Shown here one piece after another: positions 36,120 through 48,483 of a DNA stretch of 64,000 bases (within the stretch, counting starts at the first letter, position 1; each line of letters opens with the position of its first letter). A program made the position numbers and the translations under genes. The stretch spans positions 1-64,000 of the forward strand of contig JAMKCH010078783.1 of NCBI GenBank assembly GCA_023653785.1. Direction: 5' to 3'. This DNA is from Ophioderma brevispina (lineage: Eukaryota > Echinodermata > Ophiuroidea > Amphilepidida > Ophiodermatidae). The notes below the pieces were generated by a model. It saw only the letters and a list, made by a program, of their open reading frames with translations. It ran no database searches and had not been told where the DNA came from.

Positions 36120-36640
36120 ACAATACGACCTATTATTCCTAACTTACCTCATCGTTACGGTTGATTACCGCTCCATAACCGCAGTTCCACCTCCTTTATG
36201 AATGCATCCCTTACTGCCAGAGAAGAAATCGGCGAATTTTTAATTCGAACTTGTCATTTTCTCCAATGTTAAACACACAATGGCGGCCAAACCAGGTGTC
36301 TTACTGTCACGTGTCATACATGTGACTTTCAATGACGTTTTGTATTCGCATTTCAACCGGCAATAGACCGGATTATGTGTAAATAATGAACATCGCCTTC
36401 TGGCAGAGGGTTTCGTTTCTGATCCGTGACCTCCTCTCCACCCAAAATAACAGCGCGCCCTGGATCAAATAACTCTTAAGGACATATGGTTTCCAGACGT
36501 TAAAGCCATTTTTCAACATGCAACCTAATTTAAAACGAAAGATACGGGACAAATGAATAGTTTAGAAGTCTATCTCACCCTTGGCATGCAGTTTTGAAAT
36601 TGTCGATTGGTCTTTATATAGAATTTTCAGTGACATAATT
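36120..36640 (+). repeat. Dispersed repeat family D, copy 2
   Basis: Diverged partner of 26,500-27,050, with the shared landmarks given there (ACTGCCAGAGAAGAAATCGG near 36,214). Identity is low and patchy. Confidence 0.5.
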
Positions 36641-37740
36641 TGACCCTTGTTTACAATATGCTTATCGCCGTCACACATTTTGTGCGTATTCGGATCAACC
36701 TCATCTAATTACGAAACAAAATTCTCATCACTTTTTCTCTAGTATAATTATCGTAAGCCATGTACGTCTGTTGGAAACCGACTAGCTTGGCCAGCTTGGT
36801 TTGACGAAATAGGATAAGTTTTGCATATTATTATACGTACGCCTACTACCAAAATACGTAGGCACATGATTTCTAATTTGAGGGCAATACCTTAGTCTAA
36901 CTTGATTTTTTAAATTTTATTATTGTGTTTTTGTATTTTTTAAGTATTTTATTTTTTCAAAGCTGTCTATTTTAAGATGGCGGTGAATCGCCTTGCAGCG
37001 GCAAATAGTGCAATTTAAGATCAAAAATTCGCACCCTTTACCGTTAATTTCGTCATGCAGCCCGCAAGGTTTTTTGTTCCTTTGACATTCGTCTACATTC
37101 TTGTAAGATATATTTCATTAAAAGGTATTTTGTACTTCAGATTTCGGCGCTGTTTGCCGGTGATTCGCCGACGCTACCGGCTCTAAAATAGAATTCACTC
37201 AATCTCAGTACGCATTCGCATAAATTAACCAGGAACATACGGAGCGTTTTGGTTTGTGGGTCTATGATATATGACCCTGGCAACGAGGTCATTTCGGACT
37301 CGTAAATCAAGTAATGCGGGCGGGGCGAACCATTTGCTGGTGTGTGTTGTCTTTCCCCTTGGACTCTTCAAGTGGGCTACAGGATCTAAAAACGATAAGA
37401 ACCTAGTGCCAGTGACTACCTCTTGGACGCTGTATCGATTCGTCAACCCGAACTCTTCACTTCACGAAGGAAACATGGGTCATTTATCTTAAAAATACGG
37501 CCGGTTGGCACCATCACCAAGCATTTCGGGGAATCAGAAACTTCAAAGATAATTCGCATGGGATGATAGTATTTGTGTTCGTTAACTATAATATGAAAAA
37601 GTCACACTCAATGAATACAATGGTCACATCCAAAATGGCCTATTTGCGCATACCGGAAGTGTTGGTCTCAAGGGAGCTACGGCTAAATTTTTCCAGGACC
37701 ACTAACATTGCGATAGTGTAAAATCATAAGGGGACATGGG
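36641..37740. other. Unique sequence, no gene seen
   Basis: Openings of 73 codons on both strands at 37,225-37,492 overlap each other and show no domain or splice support. Confidence 0.4.
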
Positions 37741-37930
37741 GATTAATTTTAGTATTCTGCCACAACTGTGATTGCGCTTTATTCCGTAATTAGAGTGGTG
37801 GCATAATACTAAAATTAGTCTGGAAAGAATTTAAACGTATTCTGCCACAGGCTACGATTTCGGCAACGTTAAGGAATAAACCGCATGTTAAAGGTGCCGA
37901 AATTTTGTAGAATACTAAAATTCATCCACC
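37741..37930. mobile_element. ~190 bp foldback (MITE candidate)
   Basis: Begins GGGGATTAATTTTAGTATTCTG and ends AGAATACTAAAATTCATCCACC (inner cores ATTTTAGTATTCT and AGAATACTAAAAT are exact complements). A second internal pair (TTTATTCCGTAA / AAGGAATAAACC) and an extra ATAATACTAAAATT copy near 37,805 make the structure compound. Confidence 0.55.
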
Positions 37931-38142
37931 CCAAATCTTTCCTTACTTTGCTATTTTTAGTCTTAGACCCTTTTCATTTACGTGACCTCCGTTGTTCTCG
38001 TATTTACTATGTAAATACGTTTTTACGTATTTAACATGCCTGATCCTGAAAACAAACCGCCCTTTTTATGTGAATTCTTGGACACATTCCATGTCTCTAG
38101 ACTAGCCCCCCCCCCCCCGGGAAATGACTAGTCCGTTTACAA

Positions 38143-38173
38143 CCAGACCTCGAGCGCGCAGCGCGAGGTCTGG
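38143..38173. repeat. GC-rich 31-bp hairpin
   Basis: CCAGACCTCG and CGAGGTCTGG are exact complementary 10-bp arms around an AGCGCGCAGCG loop that can itself pair in part. A C-run with CTAGTC on both sides lies just upstream. Function unknown. Confidence 0.6.
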
Positions 38174-38819
38174 AAAAGTGTATTCAATTGTTTTAGTATT
38201 TAATTACCGTACAAATGAATAGCTGTCGAAAATTTTTTTATCGCAGCCTATTCCCCCTATATTTGAAGATTGGCCCTCGAACGGCTTCTATAAATACCTG
38301 AGAATATCCTGAGTCCGCATATTCACCCTAATCACAGTTTTTTTACCTCATGTCCGTGTCAAATTCCACGATAAATCGGCCTCTCGGGCACTAAAAGCTC
38401 CTAAAATGTCTTGCTGTGCGAAACAATGATATTTAATTCTTTCCACAGATGCTACATAACGCACGTACATAGAGTACATGCAATTCTACGCTGAAACGTC
38501 CTGCCAATTTACGAACAGAGATTCAGGTCAAACCCGAAATAGATGACTTATCCGCTACAGTCGGTTAACACTGCTATTTACTTATTAGTTTATGTTAAAT
38601 GCTGATTGCGTAGTACTTGCTGGTATATGTAGGAGTAGTCTCAAGGGAATTTCTCAGTGAGTGACATGCGGTATGTGAACACCTCGGCATCCTAATGAAA
38701 GGGCTATAACATAGGATTTCTGTACCAAAAAGTGCATTCATTGTGAGATGTTTACTTACAATAGACCTAGCAGGAACTATATTGAATCATGTTAAATTCT
38801 AGTATTATTCGTATATTTA

Positions 38820-38905
38820 GGGGGGGGGGGGGAGGGGGGAAGGGGGGTGTGGGGGGGGGGCGGGGGGGGAGACGGGGAGGGGGGGGGGGGAGGGGGGGGG
38901 AACCC
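38820..38905 (+). repeat. ~85 bp near-pure G tract, G-quadruplex prone
   Basis: Nearly uninterrupted guanine with single A, T or C breaks, giving more than four G-runs of at least six on one strand. It easily satisfies G3+N1-7 rules. Exact run lengths are unreliable. Confidence 0.8.
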
Positions 38906-40072
38906 CGGGATGGTTTAGGCCTATTTTGAATTAGGCGATATCGTATACCTATGTGGCCTATATAGTGACGTTGAGTTCGAAAGATTTTGAAATTAACGTA
39001 GGCCTACTTGTTTGCCCCGAGGCTCCCTATTAGGGGCCAATGGGATTGTGTCTGTATGCATGTGGTGTAACCATTCTTTTTTCGGGGGGGGGGTTGGGGT
39101 AAAGTGGGTAACGTATATTTTCCGGGCACGCAATAATTAGTATGGGCTTAGGCCAGTAATTTTGATTCTTGTTTCCTGTTGGAGCACCGCATCATATTTG
39201 GCTGCTGTGGCAAATATTTCATTATTGTTGGTGAAAAAAATTGTTTTCTTAAACACTTTAAAATAAAAACAATTTTTCAGTTGGCTCAAATATTCAAGCA
39301 GCCTCCCTGTTTATTTTAAGCAATTACTTGAGAGGGGTGTCACATTATACTATAAATAATGAATTTTCCCCAGACTTTTTGTCGCGCTTGTCATAATACC
39401 TGGTCAAAAATGCTTGACCTGATTTTTAACTTGTGAAGCAATAACCTGCAAAATACCCGTGTTTTTTTTTTTAAATTAGCAATGGACATCCAGGTGAGGG
39501 CGGCCAAGAATCCCAATTTAAGACTCGCATTGTTAACACGTAAAAGCGAATCTTGACGAAAAATTCCTGAATTTGTTTATGTTGTCAAGGAATATTTTCT
39601 TATTCCAAAAAGCCGTGAGTTGAGAATCAACTCCACTGAATGGTTATTTCTTTTTTTTTTTTTTGATAATAACGAACGAGGACGAATGTATGTATGTCAT
39701 GGGCACACCCACGACCGCCACAATCAAAGCACCCAAATTAGTTTGTGGTTTGCACTCCATTTGCTGTAACTTTCTTTGACATTTTTGGTGAATTTTTCTG
39801 TAATGACTGAAGTTGGCCGCCACCGCCTGTTGTAAACTTTGTTTTTGTAATAATATAAGGTTACTATACCCTGTTCAGGTGTAAGGTGGAACATGACCCC
39901 ATTCTTTTTGTCCTTATATTCTTCAAATTAACATAGAGTCTCCATGTTGTGCCAAAATATGGTATAGCTACTATAGTATATGTACCTACTTATTCCAAAT
40001 GGATGCAAAAGAGGTTTCCCATTTATTCTTCCGCCTACCTGCACGACATAAACCTCTAAATTAAAAAGAGTG
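38906..40072. other. No gene seen
   Basis: AT-rich sequence with a short G-run near 39,086 and T-runs near 39,463 and 39,650; no exon recognised. Confidence 0.4.
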
Positions 40073-40527
40073 AAAAAACGAGTAAATCTTAATTCCTCGA
40101 AAGAGATGTAACCACTCAAAAATAGTTGCATGTGTTATTTAATTCACCTCCCAAACGAGAGCAAGCACTGCAACTTTCCTCCAAAAAGATTGAAAAAAGA
40201 TGAGAGTGAACACCAACTCTAAATGTTTTGTCGCTCCATTTAACTCTTTAAAGAGTAGATATTCACTCGCTTAAGGGACGTCCCTCCTTTTTGAGTGCAC
40301 CTTTCACTATGTTACTCGTTCTACTACTTCACTCAAAAAGGAGCGGACTACTCTTAAGAGCTACATAAGACAACCATTTAAGAGTTGTGTTTACTCTTCC
40401 TCTTTTCCCTCCTTTTGGAGTGAAAGTTCCGTGATTTCTCTGTTTTTGGAGTGAATCAACGCAACACCTGCAACTATTTTTGAGTGTTTAAACTCTTTTT
40501 CGAGTGAATTAAGATTCATCGAGTTTT
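40073..40527. mobile_element. ~455 bp foldback element
   Basis: Left AAATCTTAATTCCTCGAAAG, CCACTCAAAAATAGTTGCA and ATTTAATTCACCTCC match right-hand complements TCGAGTGAATTAAGATT, TGCAACTATTTTTGAGTG and GGAGTGAATCAACG. The arms continue through CTCCAAAA, GAGTGAACACCAACTCT and its partner. The centre is near 40,300. No coding. A long C-run follows immediately. Confidence 0.8.
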
Positions 40528-40530
40528 GTC

Positions 40531-40558
40531 CCCCCCCCCCCCCCCCCCCCCCCCCCCA
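40531..40558 (+). repeat. Poly-C tract
   Basis: About 27 consecutive C at the outer edge of the foldback. Length is uncertain. Confidence 0.75.
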
Positions 40559-40796
40559 CTCTTTTTACATTTAAGAGTAGAGCAATGGCGGTCAATTGTG
40601 ATACCTCATTGGCCATATGTGGAACTTCTATAGAAACATGAAACTCACCATATTTGGTGATTGCTATATTGATCAAGTTAGCCGCCAACCGTCTGGCAGG
40701 GTGTATGAATATGTTGTCATTTTTCGTGGTGTGTGGTCCCGGGTTTTGGTCTCGACCGCAACCGTACACATGGACTAGATGGCATGCGAGGCTTGG

Positions 40797-41137
40797 TAAA
40801 GGCCGACCCAGAGATTTTGAATATAATTATTTTGTGTAGTAATAAAAGTGTCAACTAGAACTAAGATAGTCACCTAAAATGATTAATTCCAAAGTTAGAT
40901 ATGAATCAATTTTTCGTTTTCATGCAGAAAAGCATGTATGACATAATAACATTGCCGTACGTGTATCCGGAATTTTATCACAGAGTTGTGATTTTCTACA
41001 TGTATATAAAGGACTTTCGATTTGATCTTACTATTCACACAGTGTTATATATGACAAAACCTTAATGTATAATGCACAAAACGCACATTTTTTTGGAAAT
41101 TGAGGCCCCTCATCGGAAACTCTCTGAGTCAGCCTTA
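40797..41137 (-). mobile_element. TTAA-type MITE, family A, copy 2
   Basis: Starts TAAAGGCCGACCCAGAGATT and ends GAAACTCTCTGAGTCAGCCTTA. It is inverted relative to copy 1: its right end contains CCCCTCATCGGAAA, the complement of the left end of copy 1 (TTTCCCGATGAGGG). The interior shares CATGTATATAAAGGACTT- and GATTTTCTACA-like words with the other copies. Length is 341 bp. Confidence 0.75.
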
Positions 41138-44100
41138 CGATTTCGACATGTTGGAGAGGGGTAAAAACAAAATCTCTCCCTTCGCAATTTCCGTACTTCT
41201 AAATGAATACATAATGAGACAGCTTACGTAATATTTGCTCTCCCTAGAACTTGTTCGGCATTGGTTTGTATTATACGGCTCGAGGTCGACCGCCTCTGGT
41301 TAAAACACAAGTATTTGAAAAAAAACTGCCGGTCGCGGTATGATTTTAAAGAGCTGACTTTACAACATTAAGAGACATTGGTTTCTAGTTGAGAGTTGCA
41401 CTTTTCTGTGGTAAAACATTTATAAGGAAATAGAAATAATAGATATAGATTATATGTTTTGATATGTTTATGTGATGTAAAAGGTAAAATTTTTTTTTTA
41501 AAATGAATAAAACCATGTGGGAAGAAACTTTTTTATTTACAGAGTTTTACTTAATTTAACAAACAATTTTTGGTATGAAAATACATTTTGATACAAGAAT
41601 ATAAAATCGTGAATTTGGTATGTTATGGTTAGTAAAGGGATAATTTAGATAATTTTGGTGGCGAATATGACAAGAATAATGACCAAAAAGTTTTATTTTG
41701 GCGAAAACATGAAATGGCTGAAAAAAATAGGGAGTTTCAAATCGCCAAATGAGGTTTGTTTTTATCAATTTTGATACGCTAGGTTTGTAAAACCTGGCTA
41801 TCGATAAAAAGGGTGTTAAATAAAACATGATTTTTCGACCGTAATAATTTTGCAACTTTTTGATGAAATCCAATTTTAGAAAATAATTTCAAATCGATAA
41901 ACCTTTTTTTTTTCAAAAAATAAAAGGATTCTGAAATTTGATTTTAACAGTTGGCCCATACACTGCATTTATCAAAAACGCTACCTTTTTGAATCATAAA
42001 CTTCAGGTTTTTGTTTTTTTTTTTTTGTTTTTTTTTGTTTCGATTGGCAGTGGGGGGGGGGGGGGGGGGGGAGGGGGAGTTTCTTCTCTTGTTTTTTCTT
42101 TTCTTTTTGTTTTTGTGTGTTTGTTTGGGTTTGGTGTGTGGTCGGGTTTTTGCCACTTCTTTTCCCATCTTAATCCTGGCTTTGCACGTTTAACCACCCA
42201 ACCTTTTCCTACAACTATTATTTTTAGGTTCTCGTAGAGCCCCGCAGTTTTTTTTAAAGACATTTCCACCTTGAAATACATAAAGCATAACCGATCCCCC
42301 GGTATTGAAACTTTAGCTCATATAATTCCTTTCTCCTGGCCAACGACAGCTAATTTTCAATAAGATTTTTTGGGCCAGTGGATTTCAATTTTTTTATTTA
42401 CACAACTGCTGAAAATATAATCGACTCTAATAGGTTTCAGCAAATGCTCACGTCATTCAATTTTTGGCAATGTCCACACGTTGAAGAGGTATGTACTTAT
42501 TCCCGAATATAAACCCGAAAGAAAAAAAAAAATATGTTACACCGTGGAACGTAACCAAGGTTTCCTCCGCATTTAAATAACGTTAAATTAATCGCTAGGT
42601 ATTAAATTTGTTATCGATATCATCAATTTTCACTAATTACTAAATACTTGAATCCGGAATCTGCGTCGTGGTTGATCTTCGCATAATTTGATGGTAATAA
42701 ATCTAAATGATTACCACATGCCAAGGGAGATAAACATAAACTTGAGTGTCTCTTTCCATAAGTAACAGACCAAATCATATTTGGCCATTACCCCTAGTAT
42801 ACCCAGAAATCGTTTGTTTTATACACACCCAGAATAATTTACAATGGTTTATTTCTTCAAATATTAGATCCAAACAAATATAAATACTAGCCAAATCACC
42901 GCAATCAGTAAAATTATATTCAGAGATACTCGAATCAAGATAAATTATTTGGCTCATTTAGACTTCAAATACTATAGGTATGCTCCATATATAATGCCGC
43001 ATATCATGCTGCTATCTGTTAGATTTGCTTTTCAATGCTGAGCCTGATATGTGACTATAGCGATCTTGAACCGTGGCATTGCTTTCCAGACTGCGCCACC
43101 CTCTGTAATGTGTAAATTTACTAACCCCCTAAGATGTAAGGCAGAGATGATAATAATAGTAGTGGACTTGGGATCTTGGACTAAGTCTACACATGTTTTT
43201 TCCAATATGGCAAAATGTGTTGAATACATCTACAGACCTCCCTGAAACCCCTGACCTTCACCCATTGTCCTGCATATTTTGAATTGACCAGGTAGCAATG
43301 GTTGTTATGCATGTATCGCCATTCATTGTAAAAGTGTGTTGACCACGTCTCCAGTTGGTCTAGAAGCCATATTTTCCCTTTTCCTGAACCATTACCGTTA
43401 TTTTGTAATTTTTGTCTGCAAATTCATTTACATACATCTTCATATGAAGACACTATCAGTGATTTGCTAATCAGAAAATCAGAAAATCATCAACAATCAG
43501 ATTTTTGCATGTAATGTACCAGTACCGGTATCCTACATCCCTGGCAAATGATAACACTAGTAAGCACCTATAAGGACAGAATCGGAAATTTTAGTCATTC
43601 TGATCCGTTCGGACACTTACTACAACACGTAATTGAGGGGAATCGTTCTGGACACTGCCGTTTTCTTCCTTGTCTGTCCAATTCTTCAGTTGGAAAAGTA
43701 ACTTAGAAATTCTACAGACTTATCCTTCACTTTTGAAGCTATTCCTGAATTTCAGATATTTTTGCAATCACTGATGTGTCTTTAATAATCGCCCCAACCC
43801 CCCAAAACCGCAAATTTTCAGGACCGTACCCAATCATTATAACACACAAAATAAAAACTTTTCAGTTACAATATACATCCAATTTTGAGAACAGTAGTTT
43901 CTATAGCCAGGTCGTTATGCGACCCGCAAAAAATACGACCGACACAATGAGAAAGCGTATAAAGAAACGACTGGCGCTAACGTCCTAACTTCTGACCTTT
44001 GCTAACCTTTGACACATACCAGGTCAGTCGACGAAAATTTCTAGGTGCCATTCGGTTTGTACCTGGGTAGACTTTCTTTAGCCAGAAAAGGCAGATAGCG

Positions 44101-44205
44101 ACATAATTTGCTATGTGCTGTGGAATAAAATTTACGTAAGGTCAATGCAGCTGTAGGGATCCAAATAGTGAGTAAATTTAAACTAAACTTCTAAACATCG
44201 CTCAC
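41138..44205. other. No gene recognised; poly-T/poly-G cluster at 42,008-42,130
   Basis: A T-rich stretch runs into about 20 G near 42,050 and back into T-rich sequence, which creates long openings on both strands that are not genes. The remainder is AT-rich and unique as far as I can see. Confidence 0.45.
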
Positions 44206-44365
44206 CCCGTGCTTTCGCCGTCGTTGGCGTAGATTTCCGAGGTGAGCAGTTGAGCACTAGAAATTGACTACCTTGCGATCCGGTATTCTTGGACGTGCAC
44301 TCCAGCATTACGCTTATTGTAGCGATAACTGACAGACTGAGTGCAATCTTGGATCCTGTTGACAT
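44206..44365 (-). CDS. Candidate first coding exon with signal peptide or signal anchor
   Basis: On the - strand an ATG with a good context (GGAAATGTC, A at -3) opens a frame reading MSTGSK followed by a 14-15 residue hydrophobic stretch (IALSLSVIATISVML). A polar Ser/Thr/Lys-rich tail follows. The exon ends at a consensus donor, GGG|GTGAGC, after about 53 codons. A short charged n-region plus hydrophobic core fits a secreted or type II membrane protein. The protein is not recognised, and no partner exon was found downstream (below 44,206), so this rests on architecture only. It could be a chance opening. Confidence 0.4.
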
Positions 44366-46019
44366 TTCCTTTTTTCAACAAGTCTACTCTTTTTGTCTTT
44401 CAACGCCCTGTTTTCAGGCGCTGAAGAAACTTTCGTTAGAAAACAATGGAAAATCGCACATGCGCGTAAGTGTTGGAAAGACAGCTCGTGGTTATATTAC
44501 TTGGGACGTTCCATTTTATACTTTTTGAAATAATAAAATTCATATTGCTGGCAATCTAATAATATTATCTTACATTCGTTCTAAGCAAATCAATTCTAAC
44601 AACTGCCTATTCATTAATCCATAGTCTGTATTTTGGAAAACTGATTTCATTTTTTTTCGCTTTCATCTGTGTGGGGATTTTACCTATTTTGAAAATAGAA
44701 TAGACCATTATGGATTCTATTACTTACTCCAAAATATTTATGTAAGTTTTAACATTCATATACTCAATTTTAAAAGTATTTTTATGGTTAGACTTAAGCA
44801 GGTATCATTAAATATTTTACAATTAATATTTTTTTCACAAGTAATTGACTAATAGTAATCATCACAATTTACATATATTCATAACCAGCTCTAAGAAGTC
44901 AGTTTATGAAGTTTCTAGAAGTACAGTCAAATTTAAGAAAGCGTTAACACCTGTCCACCCAAACATTTTTTTTGCAGCTGATTGTACCAGGGAATACACC
45001 ACGATGCAAGTGAATGAATGATTTATTCCTCAACTTCAGGCTGCTAGTGCGACCTTAGAAGATTTGAGCCGTGTGTTTTCCCTTACCGTTAATTCTGGGA
45101 GAGTATTTTATTGATTCAGTGCACGTACGCGTAAGCACAACACAACGGCTAGAGGGGGCCGCCGGGTAGGCACAGTCAGTCAGAGATTTCCTCAATGAGT
45201 GCTTCACTTCATCAGTAGGAAATAGTCATTTTTTAAAATCTTTCAAATAGATGATTTTAAATCAACTTAAGGAAAGATGTAATGTTTTCAACATGAAAAG
45301 AAATTATGAAGAATTAAGATAATATGTCACTGAATTTTAAACCCCAAAAAAGATCTTTTAGAGGTGGCTTACACATGGTTATTTCCACACAGTGAGGAGC
45401 GAGTCCCAATGCCTACCACATTGCTTTGTTGCCGGTTCAAATTCAGCAAGGCAATGAAGAGGTTCAATACCATTTTGCCACACCATAGAGCTAAATAGTT
45501 TATTTAGTACTCTATGGGTGCCCCAGCCTAATCCTGCCTGTACCGTCTGACAGTGCTGGACAATAATGAGGTTTGCCAGTTTGAAATTGCCCAGATGCAC
45601 ATTAACTTTTTGATGGCTATATTTTTGTAATAAAGATAGGGAAAAATCTGTTTGTAACAGGGAAATAAATTGCTACTAATCATGACACCGCAGCAGCAGG
45701 GGTGGTGGGGGAATATCGTGTGTGCCACTGTTACAAAAGTGTTTTCCAATAAATAAATAATAGGGGGGGCAGAGTTAGATGAGGATTTCCCCCTAAATGT
45801 ATCCTTGCTTCCCCAGTTACCTTCAGTTATAGATTTCACAATTCCTATTCATTACTTTTCATAATTAGGCTATCCAAAGATAAAAGTCAAGACCTGAATG
45901 AAAGGTTCCTCTATCATAATGTACACCAACAATAAAAAAAATGTATTTTAATTTATTCATTCAATCCGCCCTGGCTGCCGGAAAAAAATCACATCGTATA
46001 AGTGCCGTCAGTCTATTTT
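44366..46019. other. No supported gene
   Basis: AT-rich flank of the candidate exon, then ordinary sequence. A strong 40-nt hairpin inside it is listed separately. Confidence 0.4.
45481..45520. repeat. 40-nt hairpin
   Basis: CACCATAGAGCTAAATA pairs with TATTTAGTACTCTATGGGTG around a short GTT loop, giving a stem of about 17 bp with one small bulge. No T-run follows, and function is unknown. Confidence 0.6.
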
Positions 46020-46190
46020 AAGTATGACGTCAAGTTAAAGTCGCGTGTGATTGGCTAATAGAGACACAACCCTACACAATGGCAGCTGGCGGCACGTTTG
46101 CGGTTTGTGTAAACTCGCTTTTTGATTGGATAATCGGTACACGCCCGAACACACGCCCCCGTGATATTACGCTCCGATTGGATAATATGG
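46020..46190 (+). promoter_or_regulatory. Promoter-like cluster: one CRE and three ATTGG boxes
   Basis: TGACGTCA lies at 46,025-46,032. ATTGG (inverted CCAAT, the NF-Y site) lies at 46,050, 46,125 and 46,177, each within a longer shared word of the form GATTGG-TAAT---(G)ACAC. The segment is GC- and CpG-richer than its surroundings. A GTAAGT donor follows at 46,361. No TATA box was evident. It could serve a gene to the right (for example the exon at 48,484) or, less likely, to the left. Function is inferred from motifs only. Confidence 0.4.
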
Positions 46191-48483
46191 ACACACCAAC
46201 GGTCACAGCGCTGCATTTCTCGGAACCCTAAGCCATGTGCGGCAGCTCTAACAGCCTTGTACGGTGTGATGTCATTGACATTTTAGCAATGCAGTTGCTA
46301 AGTCCGCCGTGATTTCCAGTTCAACGTTTGAAACACAAACCCTCTAACGTCTTAACCTGTGTAAGTTTAGTCTACAATGTAAAAGATTACTTTCACGTAT
46401 TGATGGCGAATATTAAATATTGACTATAAATCCGAGGATAATATGACGTTTGTGTAAAGGTAAATTGCTTAGACTCCGGTTTATTTACATTGCGTCGGTT
46501 CAACTCGGCGTCAAGCACTTCCATCAAAGAACCAAAACAGACTAACTTACTCGCTTGAGTACTCGGGCAGATTTCAATGGTTGTTAAAAATCAGTTCAAC
46601 ATTAATTGAAGTATTATATTATAGTTTAGCTTAACTCACCAGCTTCTTGTGTTTAGCAAGTTGGTAGTTCATTATCTGCCAAGGGGTGGGGGGGAGGAAA
46701 TGAAATATGACACTCAGTCTGTGAACAAGGTCTCCACTGCATGCCTGGCTTGTGTTTCACAACCTCTATGATCTATCTCCACTTGCCGCTTGCCGAACAC
46801 AGCGGGCTTAAAATTTAAGCTTGCTTTGTTTATTTACCCACTGCATTTATTATTTTAACAAGATGACATCAACAGACTTGTCACTTTGCCGAACTTTTGA
46901 AATCGTGGGTCGGCGCGTATTTTTCTCTGCGCGCAGAACCCCCTTAGATTTACTCACGCTAATTTTCTGGGCTCAAAAACAAATTCGCATATCGCGCATA
47001 AACGCAACCAGCGCGAACCCTGACTCGCCAATCAATCATCAATCATCATCATGACCTCCGCCATCATCACATCAGAACCAGAAATGCAGAAAAAAACAGA
47101 AAAGTAATTTAAACTGTTTAAGTACTCTGAAAATGAAACTGTAAACTGAAAAAAACTTTAAAACAGAAAAAATTTAAGGAAAAATAATTTTGAAATAATA
47201 TTTAACACCCTCTTTGCTATTGGGAGCCCCTTCTATTTAAACTCCAGACCCCCCAGCTAACAGGCCAACAAAAGCAAGACAGGTATTTCCTTAATTCCAC
47301 TTTTAGCGTATGCTACAATTAGCCACCCAGGGATTTCCCCCCCGCTTCATTTCGCGCAATTTGCCGACTGTCGACTGAAAAGTGCAATTGGAGCTGCTAA
47401 AGTGCCACCAGATTTCACCTGTTTCCTACCATCGAAACTGCACAAATCGCATATAACGGATCAATAAATTCTAAACTTTTCAACCGGTTGGGTTCAGAGT
47501 TTGTCGAATGACCGGGAAAGTTTTATTAAAAGGGGATAGAATTGATACATGATATAAGATACGGATGATAAATTTGTAATGGCCGCCACAGCATCCGAGT
47601 AGCCTATGTGAACGTCTATAGCGAAATAGCCGCCTGCCAACAGATCATAAATTCCAAGGTTGCTATCATCAGGATTCACATAGCCTGTTTCTATGCAGTT
47701 TGATAACATGTGTGACCGGGGGGTCTTACATTCAACTTGACAGCAATGGTAAATTCAAATCGGTCATCACCATCAAGCCGCGTAACACCAGACTAGAGGG
47801 TAGTTTCGGTCCGCAACCCGGGTTGTATCCCCATAGGGCTATACAACTTGGGTTGCGACAATAATGGTAGGCCAGCGACAAATCTTATGTACATTTCCAG
47901 AGCATAATGCATTAGACGTGGGGGTCCACATATGCCCAATTGAGCAATATCATGACGGATTAATTTACTAAGCCTAAGGCACTTTGGGGTTTTCTATCAA
48001 TTTCTTCACTTACTTGTACGGAAAATCGGCAGTTTTCGTTGGGGCTTCTAATCCAGGATTCTATCGAAGCAGCGGCCATGTGTTTACATCTCTCGAGGTT
48101 ATAATCTGGAACAACGTCTATGGCCCCGACCTGTATTAGAGGTCAGGTCATATGCTATCGGCTGCGACAGGCGCCGATCCCCATGTGCAATTTTCACGTT
48201 CGTTCAACCCTCTCTTTTTGGAGCTTTAGGTGATTGCGAATATTGCAACTAAAAGAAGGGACAGCAATGAATCGTTCACCAACAACCACTGTTCTCAACA
48301 ATGGAATCACAGCTTAGCAGTCAGCTCAGAAGTGGTAATCTTTTGTACACGAGACGGCAGTGAATTTTTATCAGTAAAGTTTTTCAGTAATATTGATGTG
48401 TTACGTTAAGATTTAAAAGAATTTAGAATAATGGGTACTCTAATTGTTCAAATTTCTGTTTTTGAAAAAAAATTGTTTTTTTC
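46191..48483. other. GC-richer region, no firm exon
   Basis: Composition suggests a gene 5' region. A potential donor (CTGT|GTAAGT) at 46,361 could close an untranslated exon. The 77-codon opening at 46,821-47,054 has no domain. A hairpin at 47,810 is listed separately. Confidence 0.35.
47810..47860. repeat. ~50-nt hairpin
   Basis: CCGCAACCCGGGTTGTATCC and the downstream GCTATACAACTTGGGTTGCG are near-complementary around CCATAGG. The left arm also contains the self-complementary CAACCCGGGTTG. Confidence 0.55.

Noticed and set aside
41938..42281. Overlapping 60-99 codon openings on both strands with poly-Gly or poly-Pro
   Set aside because: Created by the poly-T/poly-G cluster.
45400..45460. 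Second tRNA-derived SINE, from GGTTCAAATTC near 45,435
   Set aside because: The B-box-like word has no acceptable A box at the right distance and no SINE body words were seen.
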